This document shows positions 25,017-33,779 of a stretch of 64,000 nucleotides of DNA, piece by piece. This DNA is from Mycobacterium simulans. Its GTDB lineage: Bacteria; Actinomycetota; Actinomycetes; Mycobacteriales; Mycobacteriaceae. The DNA is taken from assembly GCF_900232995.1 (NCBI RefSeq), contig NZ_OCVX01000005.1:471978-535977 (forward strand), given 5' to 3'. The position numbers were made by a program, and so were the translations under genes. Below the pieces are notes generated by a model. The model ran no database searches, was not told the DNA's origin, and saw nothing but the letters and a program-made list of their open reading frames with translations. The number at the start of each line of letters is the position of its first letter. Within the stretch, counting starts at the first letter, position 1.

Positions 25017-26573
25017 GCTCTTACCCAGGCCAAAGAACTGGTACTCCGCCGGCTTGACCGAGCGGGTTTCCCGCCAGTACTGCCAGGTGTAACCGCCCCA
25101 CAGCACGGTGTTCTTGCCGTGCTCGTCGAGATACCAGCTGCTGCAGCCGCCGGTGTTCCACACCGAGTCGGCAAGCTTGCGTTGCAGCTCATCGTTGAAC
25201 CGGTCCTGGGCCTCCCGGGTCGGCGCCAGTGCCTGCGCGCCCATCTTGTCGCATTTCGCGATCGCGTCGACGACGTAGCGGATCTGCGATTCGATCATGA
25301 ACACCACGGAGTTGTGGCCCAGCCCGGTGTTGGGGCCTAGCAGGAAGAACAGGTTGGGCACATCGGCGACGGTGATCCCGCGATGCGCAGCGATGCCCTC
25401 GCGGTTCCACCGGTCCACCAGGTCCTCGCCGTGCTGCCCCTTGACCTGGACGTAGGTGTAGGAATCGGTGACGTGGAAGCCGGTGGCGTACACGATGACG
25501 TCTACTTTTCTTTGGGCCTCCCGGCCCTGGCCGTCGGCGGTGACGATGCCGTCGCGCGTGATTCGGGCGATGCCGTCCGTGATCAGCTCGGTCTTGGGGT
25601 CGGCAACCGCACCGTAGTAGGTGGAGGAGTTCAAGATTCGCTTGCAACCAATGCGGTACTTCGGGGTTAGTTTGCGGCGCAGCTCACGGTCTCGCACCGA
25701 CCGCCAGATGTTCCACTTGCAGTACGCCTCAATAAATTTCAGCGCATTGGGGCGCTTGGTCATGCCGAACGCCAGCGCCTCCTGCGCCCAGTAGATCACC
25801 AGGCGCACCAGCGCGCGCAGCCCGGGGATGGTTTCCATCGCCGCCCGCAGCGGCCGCGGGATCTCGGGGTTGGAGCGCGGCACGACCCACGGCGGAGTGC
25901 GTTGGTAGAGCTGAAGTTCGGCGACTTTCCCGACGATCTCGGGCACGATCTGGATCGCGCTGGCGCCGGTACCGATGATCGCCACGCGCTTGCCGGTGAG
26001 GTCGACGCTGTGGTCCCACTCCGCGGAATGGAAAGCGCGACCCCCGGCATCCGCGAATTCGTTGCGGCCCTCGATGTCGGGGAAGGACGGAATGTGCAAC
26101 GCGCCGGCCCCCGACACCAGGAACTGCGCGACGTATTCACGCCCGTCGGCGGTGAACACATGCCAGCGGTATTCGTCGTCGTCCCAGTAGGCGCGATCGA
26201 CCAGGGAGTTGAACTCGATGTAGCGGCGCAGCCCGTACTTCTCGGTGACGCCCTTGAGGTAGTCCCAGATCTCGGGCTGGTAGGAGAACGGGTTCTTCCA
26301 GTCCGGCTTGGGCTCGAACGAGAACGAGTAGAGGTGCGACGGGATGTCGCAGGCGCAGCCGGGATAGCTGTTGTCGCGCCAGGTGCCGCCGACGTCGTCG
26401 GCCTTCTCCAGGATCACGAAGTCTTGGCCGGAGAAGCCCTGCTGCTGAAGCGCGATGGCCATGCCCAGACCGGAGAATCCCGTCCCAATGATGACGGCGC
26501 GAGTATGTATCGGCGGCCGGTCCGGCTTGGACTCGTCGACCGCTTCGGTAGCCGGGGTCACGACATTGGTCAT
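24984..26573 (-). CDS. Flavin-binding Baeyer-Villiger-type monooxygenase (Rv3049c-like)
   Basis: A 529-residue FAD/NADPH monooxygenase. The first Rossmann motif is VIIGTGFSGLGMAI, the BVMO fingerprint is GGRAFHSAEWDH (GxxxHxxxW), and the second dinucleotide site is VAIIGTGASAIQIVPE. It would insert oxygen into ketones or oxidise heteroatoms. I recall the M. tuberculosis relative in the EthA-like group. It is downstream of a TetR gene on the same strand, separated by 235 bases that contain direct and inverted repeats. Confidence 0.92.
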   Translation of the reverse strand: MTNVVTPATEAVDESKPDRPPIHTRAVIIGTGFSGLGMAIALQQQGFSGQDFVILEKADDVGGTWRDNSYPGCACDIPSHLYSFSFEPKPDWKNPFSYQPEIWDYLKGVTEKYGLRRYIEFNSLVDRAYWDDDEYRWHVFTADGREYVAQFLVSGAGALHIPSFPDIEGRNEFADAGGRAFHSAEWDHSVDLTGKRVAIIGTGASAIQIVPEIVGKVAELQLYQRTPPWVVPRSNPEIPRPLRAAMETIPGLRALVRLVIYWAQEALAFGMTKRPNALKFIEAYCKWNIWRSVRDRELRRKLTPKYRIGCKRILNSSTYYGAVADPKTELITDGIARITRDGIVTADGQGREAQRKVDVIVYATGFHVTDSYTYVQVKGQHGEDLVDRWNREGIAAHRGITVADVPNLFFLLGPNTGLGHNSVVFMIESQIRYVVDAIAKCDKMGAQALAPTREAQDRFNDELQRKLADSVWNTGGCSSWYLDEHGKNTVLWGGYTWQYWRETRSVKPAEYQFFGLGKSSRAKRRAVSA

Positions 26574-26642
26574 GGTAGGTAGGTCTTTCCTATTGAGGTC
26601 TGTATGAGTCGGCGCCGCTGAGGAGGTAGGCGCCTAGGCATA

Positions 26643-26697
26643 TACCCAGTAAATACCCAGTACCCAGGGTATCGGATATGAGTGAGTGTTACCGATA
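26643..26697. promoter_or_regulatory. Repeat cluster upstream of the monooxygenase gene
   Basis: Three direct copies of TACCCAG begin at 26643, 26654 and 26661, followed by an inverted repeat TATCGG (26670-26675) and CCGATA (26692-26697). The gap between the monooxygenase start and the TetR gene has no coding sequence. The clustered repeats are a candidate promoter and operator region. Confidence 0.4.
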
Positions 26698-26808
26698 GCC
26701 GCGGTGATGTCAACGGCGCCGGGTCTAGAGCTGGAATGCCCAGCTCGCCCCCGCAAGCGGGATGTACCCCCACCTCACCCGGCTTCGCCGGCTCCATGGT
26801 CGCCGGGC

Positions 26809-27567
26809 TCAGCTCACAGCGGGATTGCTGGGGACCACGTTGTGTATCGGCTGGTCAGGGTCCATCGCGATACCCAACGCCTCGGCCGTGCCGACGATGA
26901 CTCCCATCATGATCGTCGTCAGGTGCGCGACGAACTGCTCACGCGACATGCGTCGTGGGCTGTCGGGTTGGGGCCCCAACCACCACTCGGTGGCCGACGC
27001 CGCCGATCCGAAGGCCGCGTGTGCGGCGAGTTCGAAGGCCGCGTGGTCCAGTTCCATCTCCCGCAGCTCGTTGTCGAACATGTCGGCCATGGCCAAGGTG
27101 ATCCCGCGACCTTCGTCGAGGATCCGGACGGTCGCCTGGGGAGTGGCCCCGGTGCGGCCCTGAATGAAGACCCTCAGCACGTTGGGATGCATGTCGACCA
27201 GGGTGACGTACTCGTCGACACTGCGCCGGATGACTTCGCGGGCGGAGTCGGTCTTGAGGTCGACGGACGGGAAGATGGCCGCCCACAACATGTCGCGCAA
27301 GCGTTCGCCGATGGCCTGAAACAGATCGGACTTGTCAGCGAAATGCCGGTAGATCTTCGGCTTAGCCGTGCCGGCCTCTTCGGCGATTTCCCGCACACTC
27401 AGCTCGGGCCCCAGGCGGTCGATCGCGCGAAAAGCCGCATCGACGATGTCGTTGCGCACCTTCTTGCGGTGTTCGCGCCAACGCTCGCTGCGCGCGTCGA
27501 CCTTCACGCCGGGCTTCACGCTCGGATGGGGTCGAGAGGGTCGGGGCATTCTCACCACGTCAAGCAC
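26809..27567 (-). CDS. TetR family regulator (Rv3050c-like)
   Basis: A 252-residue regulator. The DNA-binding part is RNDIVDAAFRAIDRLGPELS followed by VREIAEEAGTAKPKIYRHFADKSDLF. The C-terminal half is the helical ligand domain. It is a little longer than the 246 residues I recall for Rv3050c. It precedes the monooxygenase gene on the same strand and is its likely controller. Confidence 0.9.
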   Translation of the reverse strand: MLDVVRMPRPSRPHPSVKPGVKVDARSERWREHRKKVRNDIVDAAFRAIDRLGPELSVREIAEEAGTAKPKIYRHFADKSDLFQAIGERLRDMLWAAIFPSVDLKTDSAREVIRRSVDEYVTLVDMHPNVLRVFIQGRTGATPQATVRILDEGRGITLAMADMFDNELREMELDHAAFELAAHAAFGSAASATEWWLGPQPDSPRRMSREQFVAHLTTIMMGVIVGTAEALGIAMDPDQPIHNVVPSNPAVS

Positions 27568-27992
27568 CTTACCGCGTGCGGCCGCTGACCTGGGCGAACT
27601 GGTTATCCCATGCCGTGCCGAGTGTGCATCTCACGGCGCGACACGCCGTGGAGCCGTCGCCGGATTCGCACTCGGCGTGGTGGTTTGCGCCTCAATCCGG
27701 ACGACGGTCGGTTGGGACTTTCAATCGGTCAGACACGCCCTGTCGCCGACCTACGCCGCTAGCTAGTCTTGCGCCCGGGCCCCGGTGCCCACCGATCTGA
27801 CGGGATACCCGCGCGGTAGACAGCATTTCTGGTGGCAATTCCTGTGGAGGCATCCCCGTTAGGGTAGAGACTCTCACAAGAGATCCCGATGTGCGTTCGC
27901 ACCCACGGCATTGAGCGGTCGTACATCCCCTTTGAAGCCAGCCTCTTGCAACCGAGCTAACTCTTCCTATATCTCTATTTCTGTCTGGGCTC
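27568..27992. other. Intergenic region upstream of Rv3050c-like gene and downstream of nrdE
   Basis: No coding sequence is supported in these 425 bases. It holds a hairpin repeat at 27617-27677, whose arms start CCGAGTGTGCATC and end CGCACTCGG. The rest is unremarkable and includes the divergent promoter side of the TetR gene. Confidence 0.5.
27617..27677. repeat. Hairpin repeat, CTCACGRCGCGACACGC family copy 1
   Basis: The element reads CCGAGTGTGCATC, then TCTCACGGCGCGACACGCC, and ends CGGATTCGCACTCGG, so its ends are inverted. A second copy at 50523-50577 shares CTCACGACGCGACACGC and ATTCACACTCG. It is an intergenic dispersed hairpin. Confidence 0.6.
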
Positions 27993-30900
27993 CTACAGCA
28001 TGCAGGACACGCAGCCCTCGACCTCGGTTCCTTCTAGCGCCATCTGGCGCAGCCGGATGTAGTACAAGGTCTTGATCCCCTTGCGCCAGGCATAGATCTG
28101 CGCCCTGTTGACCTCACGCGTAGTGGCCGTGTCCTTGAAGAACAGCGTCAGCGAAAGCCCTTGATCCACATGCTGAGTGGCCGCCGCGTAGGTGTCGATG
28201 ATCTTCTCGTAACCGATCTCGTAGGCGTCTTGGTAGTACTCCAGGTTGTCGTTGGTCATGTAGGGCGCCGGGTAGTAGACCCGACCGATCTTGCCTTCCT
28301 TGCGGATCTCGACCTTCGACACGATCGGGTGAATCGACGACGTCGAGTGGTTGATGTAGGAGATCGATCCGGTCGGCGGCACCGCCTGCAGGTTCTGGTT
28401 GTAGATGCCGTGCGCCTGCACCGATTCCTTGAGCCGCTGCCAATCCTCTTGCGTCGGTATGCGGATCCCTGCATCGGCGAAAAGCTGACGCACCTTATCG
28501 GTCTTCGGCTCCCAAACCTGCTCGGTGTACTTGTCGAAGAACTCCCCCGACGCGTACTTGGACCGTTCGAAACCCTTGAAGTGCGTGCCGCGTTCGATCG
28601 CGATGCGGTTGGAGGCCCGCAGCGCATGATAGAGCACCGTATAGAAGTAGATGTTGGTGAAATCGATGCCCTCTTCGGAACCGTAGAAGATGCGCTCGCG
28701 GGCCAGATAGCCGTGCAGGTTCATCTGCCCCAGCCCGATCGCGTGGGAGTCGTTGTTGCCCTGCTCAATTGAAGGCACCGACCTGATATGCGTCTGGTCG
28801 CTGACCGCGGTCAGCGCGCGGATCGCCACCTCGATCGTCTGGGCGAAATCCGGGGAGTCCATCGTCTTGGCGATGTTCAGCGACCCCAGGTTGCACGAAA
28901 TGTCTTTGCCCACTTTGGCATACGACAAGTCCTCGTTGAACAACGACGGCGTGGACACCTGCAGGATCTCCGAGCACAGATTCGAGTGCGTGATCTTGCC
29001 CTCAATAGGATTAGCCCGATTGACGGTGTCCTCGAACATGATGTACGGGTAGCCGGACTCGAACTGCAGCTCGGCCAGCGTCTGGAAGAACTCCCGGGCC
29101 TTGATCTTGGTCTTGCGGATCCGCGCGTCGTCGACCATCTCGTAGTACTTCTCGGTCACCGAAATGTCGGCGAACGCCACTCCATACACCCGTTCAACGT
29201 CGTAGGGCGAGAACAGGTACATGTCGTCGTTGCGCTTGGCCAACTCGAAGGTGATGTCGGGGATCACCACCCCCAGGCTCAGGGTCTTGATCCGGATCTT
29301 CTCGTCGGCGTTCTCCCGCTTGGTGTCCAGGAACCGATAGATGTCGGGGTGATGGGCGTTGAGGTACACCGCACCCGCGCCCTGGCGCGCACCCAGTTGG
29401 TTGGCGTAGGAGAACGAATCCTCGAGCAGCTTCATGATCGGAATGACACCCGAGGACTGGTTCTCGATGTTCTTGATCGGCGCGCCGTGCTCACGAATGT
29501 TAGTCAGCAGCAACGCAACTCCCCCGCCACGCTTGGACAGCTGCAGCGCGGAGTTGATCGATCGACCGATCGACTCCATGTTGTCCTCGATGCGAAGGAG
29601 AAAGCAGTTGTGCACGACCGTGCCACGAATCGTGTACGTATGCGTGTCCTCGACGTGGAGGTTGTAGACCTTCGTTGGGATGTCCTGCGTGCGCCTCACT
29701 TCGCGGATTCCGTACACCTGCCGGCCATGCACGACCTGATAAGTCGTGCGCGACGATCCCTTCTGGCCGACGTAGTTGTGCAGGTTCTTGCCGACGTCGA
29801 AGATGAACTCTTCGTTGGCGCCGGGCAGACCGGGCACGAATAGCTGCCCCGTCACGTTGCCCGCTTGGTTGACGTACTGGCGGATCCTGGACACGATCCC
29901 GATTCGGCGCAGCAGAAGCTGCACCTGATCGACCAGCTCCGGATTCACAAGGTCCAGCACCATGCCGCCGGTGGTGCTGCACCCGTCCCCGCGGAACAAC
30001 CCGGCCAGCAATCCACGCTGAAACTCTTCGTCGGCCGTTAAGACGTCGTGAGACAACCGCTTTGAGCCATATCCTGTGCCGACCATGGAGAGGAACAGCG
30101 ACGCAACGACTTTGCTGTTGCAGATCATGCGCACCGACTGATCCGACACGCTCTGGTGTATGGCGAGATCCGCCGCGAACACTCGCTTGAATGCCGCCGC
30201 CAACTCCTGCTGATAGTCGAGTTCGTGTGTGCCGATCGTGAAGTGGATGCCGTTGGGATTGCGACCCGCGGATCCCGATCGCTTGGAGACATGCCCTTCG
30301 GCGACGTACCAGCCGAGGATAAGGCCGAGATCGTACGACTCTTCAACGTAGCGATTCACTGATATGAAGCGCATGTGGTGGCGCTGCTTGTTGCGGTGCT
30401 TCCGATCGGAGGTGACCTTACGGATAAGCCCGTCGACCTCTTCGTATTCGCCCGCGCCGGCGTATTCCATCAGGTCATAGACCCGCCGCGGCCGTCCCTC
30501 CAATGGTGCAGCCGTCACGATGAAGTCCGAGGGACAAATGTCTTCGGCAGCCAACCATACGAATCCGTTGAAGGGGTCCGCACCGTCACCGTCGATAAGT
30601 GTCTGCACATCGCGCGTGGTCCACACCAGGATCGGATGCTCGGGAGTGCACAGGATTGGTTCCCCGTGCCCGAAGTGTGAGATCGAGATGAGTGCTCGTT
30701 CGTTGGGGTTCTCGACGACAGCCTCCACTACGGAATAGGCCCCGTTGTGCGAGAGCACGCGGTCACCCGCCTGCAGAGTCTCGATCGCCTTCGGCCCTTC
30801 GAGGGTATCCACTGGAGTCCCGGCTGGAAAACAACTCACTGGCTCGCCGCGTTGCTTCTTGCCAGAGTTCAAAAACGTCGGGGTGGCCGGCTGGAACCTG

Positions 30901-31388
30901 CCGTCGATGATCTCGTCCACCAGTTTCTCGGCCAACGCGTTGTCGCCGGCCGCCAGCGTGAGCGCGACCATGACCACGCGATCCTCGAAGCGCTCCAGGT
31001 AACGCTTTCCGTCGAAAGTCTTCAGCGTGTAGGAGGTGTAGTACTTGAAGGCGCCCAGAAATGTCGGGAAGCGGAACTTCTTGGCGTAGGCGCGATCCAG
31101 CAGCGTCTTGACGAAGTTGCGTGAGTACTGATCGAGAACCTCACGCTCGTAATAGTTTTCACGGATCAGGTAGTCGAGCTTCTCGTCCTGATTGTGGAAG
31201 AAGACCGTGTTCTGGTTGACGTGCTGCAGGAAGAATTGACGCGCGGCCAGCGTATCCTTGTCGAACTGAATCTTGCCGTCCGCGTCGTACAGATTCAGCA
31301 TCGCGTTCAGCGCGTGGTAGTCCGTCTCCCCCGGCAGCGCGTGCGCGCCGGCGGTTACAGGCTCTGCAGCTGTGGCGGTTGGTGGCAC
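27993..31388 (-). CDS. nrdE: Class Ib ribonucleotide reductase large subunit NrdE, intein-containing precursor
   Basis: A 1131-residue precursor. Residues 1-185 and 595-1131 are NrdE (722 residues when joined). The join falls in GEPVS|CFLLRIEDN, and residues 186-594 are an intein. NrdE reduces ribonucleoside diphosphates using the NrdF radical. The Cys at the join is the family's redox-active cysteine, NrdE motifs include NLCSEI and PPTGSISYINHSTSS, and the C-terminal EGCVSCML takes electrons from NrdH. Splicing is needed to form the active site. The start is GTG 31388, six bases after GGAAGGA; the longer frame is antisense-like and runs into nrdI. It overlaps nrdI by 34 bases. Confidence 0.95.
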   Translation of the reverse strand: MPPTATAAEPVTAGAHALPGETDYHALNAMLNLYDADGKIQFDKDTLAARQFFLQHVNQNTVFFHNQDEKLDYLIRENYYEREVLDQYSRNFVKTLLDRAYAKKFRFPTFLGAFKYYTSYTLKTFDGKRYLERFEDRVVMVALTLAAGDNALAEKLVDEIIDGRFQPATPTFLNSGKKQRGEPVSCFPAGTPVDTLEGPKAIETLQAGDRVLSHNGAYSVVEAVVENPNERALISISHFGHGEPILCTPEHPILVWTTRDVQTLIDGDGADPFNGFVWLAAEDICPSDFIVTAAPLEGRPRRVYDLMEYAGAGEYEEVDGLIRKVTSDRKHRNKQRHHMRFISVNRYVEESYDLGLILGWYVAEGHVSKRSGSAGRNPNGIHFTIGTHELDYQQELAAAFKRVFAADLAIHQSVSDQSVRMICNSKVVASLFLSMVGTGYGSKRLSHDVLTADEEFQRGLLAGLFRGDGCSTTGGMVLDLVNPELVDQVQLLLRRIGIVSRIRQYVNQAGNVTGQLFVPGLPGANEEFIFDVGKNLHNYVGQKGSSRTTYQVVHGRQVYGIREVRRTQDIPTKVYNLHVEDTHTYTIRGTVVHNCFLLRIEDNMESIGRSINSALQLSKRGGGVALLLTNIREHGAPIKNIENQSSGVIPIMKLLEDSFSYANQLGARQGAGAVYLNAHHPDIYRFLDTKRENADEKIRIKTLSLGVVIPDITFELAKRNDDMYLFSPYDVERVYGVAFADISVTEKYYEMVDDARIRKTKIKAREFFQTLAELQFESGYPYIMFEDTVNRANPIEGKITHSNLCSEILQVSTPSLFNEDLSYAKVGKDISCNLGSLNIAKTMDSPDFAQTIEVAIRALTAVSDQTHIRSVPSIEQGNNDSHAIGLGQMNLHGYLARERIFYGSEEGIDFTNIYFYTVLYHALRASNRIAIERGTHFKGFERSKYASGEFFDKYTEQVWEPKTDKVRQLFADAGIRIPTQEDWQRLKESVQAHGIYNQNLQAVPPTGSISYINHSTSSIHPIVSKVEIRKEGKIGRVYYPAPYMTNDNLEYYQDAYEIGYEKIIDTYAAATQHVDQGLSLTLFFKDTATTREVNRAQIYAWRKGIKTLYYIRLRQMALEGTEVEGCVSCML
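29607..30833 (-). mobile_element. Intein with LAGLIDADG homing endonuclease in nrdE
   Basis: A 409-residue intein. The splicing blocks are all present: Cys1 in CFPAGTPVDTLEGPKAI (block A), LCTPEHPIL (block B, TxxH), VYNLHVEDTHTYTI (block F) and VVHN followed by extein Cys (block G, His-Asn-Cys). Between them are two DOD endonuclease helices, LGLILGWYVAEG (intein residues 169-180) and LLAGLFRGDG (275-284), each with the acidic residue that binds metal. It is full length and in frame, with no stop codons, so both splicing and homing may still work. I recall no intein in M. tuberculosis nrdE. Confidence 0.95.
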
Positions 31389-31879
31389 GTCTGTTCCTTC
31401 CAGAAGTCGGCAAGTCCCGCGCGGACGGCGACGACGTCGTCCTCGGTACCCATCAGTTCGAAGCGGTAGAGATAGGGAACGCCGCACTTGCGCGAGACCA
31501 CGTCGCCCGCATAAGCGAATTCGGCGCCAAAGTTGTTGTTGCCCGCGGCAATCACACCGCGGATCAATGACCGGTTGTGCTCGTTGTTCAAAAAAGCGAT
31601 GACCTGTTTAGGGACATAGCCGCCGGCGTTGAGGTCCGGTGTGGCCCGGCCACCGCCGTACGTGGGCAGCACCAGCACATACGGTTTGTCGACCTCTATG
31701 CGGCCATGCAGCGGTATCCGTGTGGCGGGAACACCCAGCTTCTCCACGAAGCGGTGGGTGTTCTCCGACACGGAGGAGAAATAGACCAGTGGCGATGCCG
31801 CGGACGCGGCAGCAATATCCCGAGCCGGGCGCAGCGGGTCGCCACTCATCCAACCTAGGTTGCGTCCCGTGATGTCCAT
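31355..31879 (-). CDS. nrdI: Flavodoxin-like NrdI
   Basis: A 174-residue protein that activates the dimanganese cofactor of NrdF. The FMN loop is LVYFSSVSENTHRFVEKLG, with PTYGGGRATPDLNAGGYVP and NNEHNRSLIRGVIAAGNNNFG after it. The N-terminus is unusual. M. tuberculosis, as I recall, goes directly from MDIAGRS to LVYFSS, but here about 24 residues (NLGWMSGDPLRPARDIAAAS and more) stand between them. A second Met at residue 11 would shorten it. It sits between nrdH and nrdE in one transcript. Confidence 0.92.
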   Translation of the reverse strand: MDITGRNLGWMSGDPLRPARDIAAASAASPLVYFSSVSENTHRFVEKLGVPATRIPLHGRIEVDKPYVLVLPTYGGGRATPDLNAGGYVPKQVIAFLNNEHNRSLIRGVIAAGNNNFGAEFAYAGDVVSRKCGVPYLYRFELMGTEDDVVAVRAGLADFWKEQTCHQPPQLQSL

Positions 31880-31923
31880 TGCACCGCAGCGTCCTTACCT
31901 GTCCTCGACTGATCCTGGGCGCG

Positions 31924-32163
31924 CTAGGCGGTCATCGCCGCACCGGTCAGCGCCTTGATGCGATCGGGCCGAAAGCCCGACCAGTGGTCGTTTCCCGCCA
32001 CCACGACGGGAGCCTGCAGGTAGCCCAGCGCCATCACATAGTCGCGCGCCTCGGAATCCAGGCTGATGTCGACTTTCTGGTAGGCAATGCCCTGCTTGTC
32101 CAGCGCCTTGTAGGTCGCGACGCACTGCACGCATGCGGGCTTGCTGTAAACGGTGATGCTCAT
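31924..32163 (-). CDS. nrdH: Glutaredoxin-like NrdH electron donor
   Basis: A 79-residue redoxin with the active site CVQC in VYSKPACVQCVATYKALD, and the C-terminal WSGFRPD typical of NrdH. It passes electrons from thioredoxin reductase to the C-terminal CVSC of NrdE. ATG 32163 is preceded by AAAGGAG. It is the first gene of nrdHIE. Confidence 0.95.
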   Translation of the reverse strand: MSITVYSKPACVQCVATYKALDKQGIAYQKVDISLDSEARDYVMALGYLQAPVVVAGNDHWSGFRPDRIKALTGAAMTA

Positions 32164-32608
32164 GGGCGTACCGCTCCTTTGCGGAAGTTAGGGGAACAAG
32201 ACTGGCAACTATTCGTGTGGTACATCTGCGCTACGTTCAGCGATCCGTCAGGCCCCGAGATTCCCGTCCTGCGGCTGCCAGGACGCGCGATCTGGCGGTG
32301 CCGATTCCGGGAAGTTCATGGGCCCCTTGGAGCTGGTGGGACCGGCTGAACTTGGGATCTGCCGGTGCCCGAAACACTACACCTAGGGGGTGACAAGAAG
32401 AAGAGATACAAGATGTTCTGAATAACATTTCTGAAATTCCCTGGTCGTAAGGCCTGCCTTCGGGCTCACCTCGGCGTGTCGCAGATCACAACATCCGCGG
32501 GAGGTGTCCATGCGCCTGGTTTATCACCGACCACCGACAACGTGGGCGCTGGACCCACGGTCTACCGGCCGTCAGCAAACCGACCAGCAGCGGCTGGGTT
32601 GATGTAGC
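32164..32608. other. nrdHIE promoter region
   Basis: These 445 bases hold no supported gene. The nrdH ribosome binding site is next to the gene, and paired NrdR-type boxes lie at 32374-32421. The remaining 190 bases up to the Insig-like gene show nothing I can name. Confidence 0.5.
32374..32421. promoter_or_regulatory. Paired NrdR boxes upstream of nrdHIE
   Basis: ACACTACACCTAGGGG (32374-32389) and ATACAAGATGTTCTGA (32406-32421) start 32 bases apart. The first shares 12 of 16 bases with the first box of nrdF2. The second shares the CAAGAnGTT core with the second nrdF2 box. The same phase and order at both loci indicates a common NrdR regulon. The boxes are about 210 bases from the nrdH start, so the leader is long. 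Confidence 0.7.
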
Positions 32609-33187
32609 GTGCGCCTCATGAAGCTGCACGTGCCGCAAGCCGTCATGCTGTTCGCGCTGGGAATGCTGGCGTCACTGATCGGCGATCACGCTCATGTCGT
32701 CACCGGCACCACCGAGTACCTCACCAACCCAATTCCGTATGTGTGGAGCAGCCCCGTCTGGTTCCCCCTGCTCGTCGGATCCGCGACCGTCGTGCTGGCC
32801 GAACTGCGGTTGCACCTGCCCACGCCGCGTACCACGGTCAGCGCACGCCATGGACTCGCCGGAGTGGCCGCCGTGCTCGGCATCTACGTCATCACCGCCT
32901 TAGCGCACTCGGCGCCCGCGGTCCCGACGAACGTGCTCATTTATGCACTCGCGATACTCACCTGGTGCGCCCTGGGCGACGGTCCCGGCGCGGTCTGCGG
33001 CCTGCTCGCCGCTGTAGGCGGTCCAGTCTTCGAAGCCGTCCTCGCCGAGTTCGGCGTATTCAGGTACGCCGCCGACTCGAACGCATTGTTTAACGTCGCG
33101 CCGTGGCTCCCAGCGCTGTACTTCGCATTCGGCGTTGTGACCTCACTGCTTGCCGAGATCACCGCCAAACAGCGACAACTCAGCTGA
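32609..33187 (+). CDS. Insig-like six-helix membrane protein
   Basis: A 192-residue membrane protein with about six hydrophobic helices. The C-terminal third, LAEFGVFRYAADSNALFNVA then PWLPALYFAFGVVTSLLAE, closely parallels the human Insig region ([20 protein letters not shown] then WLPCIFFAGGITMG) that I recall, and SSPVWFPLLVGSATVVLAEL fits the earlier Insig helix. A mycobacterial Insig homologue has been crystallised and shown to bind diacylglycerol, so the family exists in the genus. Its function is unknown in bacteria. Start GTG 32609 or ATG 32618 cannot be told apart, as neither has a clear ribosome binding site. It overlaps the convergent FMN reductase gene by 8 bases. Confidence 0.75.
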   Translation: MRLMKLHVPQAVMLFALGMLASLIGDHAHVVTGTTEYLTNPIPYVWSSPVWFPLLVGSATVVLAELRLHLPTPRTTVSARHGLAGVAAVLGIYVITALAHSAPAVPTNVLIYALAILTWCALGDGPGAVCGLLAAVGGPVFEAVLAEFGVFRYAADSNALFNVAPWLPALYFAFGVVTSLLAEITAKQRQLS

Positions 33188-33737
33188 CCTCGGCGACGAG
33201 CTTGCCGACAACATCACGCACGTTCGCCGAAAGCTCTGCGTGATCTGCAGGAGCCTTGCCCTCCAGGGTTTGGAACGGCACCGAGAGTTTGACGTCGATC
33301 ACCCGAGCGCCGGCAATGCCGAACGACTTGCGCGTCTCGTCGTGCGCCCACACCCCACCGAAGCGGCCCAGGGATCCACCGATCACGGCCAACGGCTTGT
33401 CCTTCAACGCACCGTTGCCGAACGGTCGGGAGAGCCAGTCGATCGCGTTCTTGATGACGGCGGGAACGCTGCCGTTGTATTCCGGCGTGACCACCAACGC
33501 GGCATCCGCATCGCCCGCCGCGGCACGTAACGCAACTACCGGGTCCGGCGCATGGTCAACCGCAGTGTTGACCGCATCGTCAATGTCTTCGTTGTAGAAC
33601 GGCAAGTCCGCCAGCCCTTCGAACACGGTGACGGCTACCCCGTCAGGGGCGACGTCGGCCGCGAGTTCGGCGATCCGGCGGTTGATGGACTCCGCACGCA
33701 AACTTCCTACCAACGCCAAGACTTCGATGTCGGACAT
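33180..33737 (-). CDS. NADPH-dependent FMN reductase (Rv3054c-like)
   Basis: A 185-residue flavoprotein. The flavin-binding segment is VLALVGSLRAESINRRIAEL, then VVTPEYNGSVPAVIKNAIDWLSRP, the WrbA/chromate-reductase pattern. It likely reduces quinones or azo compounds with NADPH. It is divergent from a TetR gene with a 22-bp palindrome between them, so it is probably repressed by that regulator. Confidence 0.92.
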   Translation of the reverse strand: MSDIEVLALVGSLRAESINRRIAELAADVAPDGVAVTVFEGLADLPFYNEDIDDAVNTAVDHAPDPVVALRAAAGDADAALVVTPEYNGSVPAVIKNAIDWLSRPFGNGALKDKPLAVIGGSLGRFGGVWAHDETRKSFGIAGARVIDVKLSVPFQTLEGKAPADHAELSANVRDVVGKLVAEVS

Positions 33738-33779
33738 TTCCCGTTCCCTTCAGCTCTTGGTCTACATCTTCGCACGACA

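Noticed and set aside
28788..29843. 351-residue plus-strand frame opposite nrdE
   Set aside because: It is antisense to NrdE and the intein end, with low-complexity Arg/Val/Asp composition and no motif.
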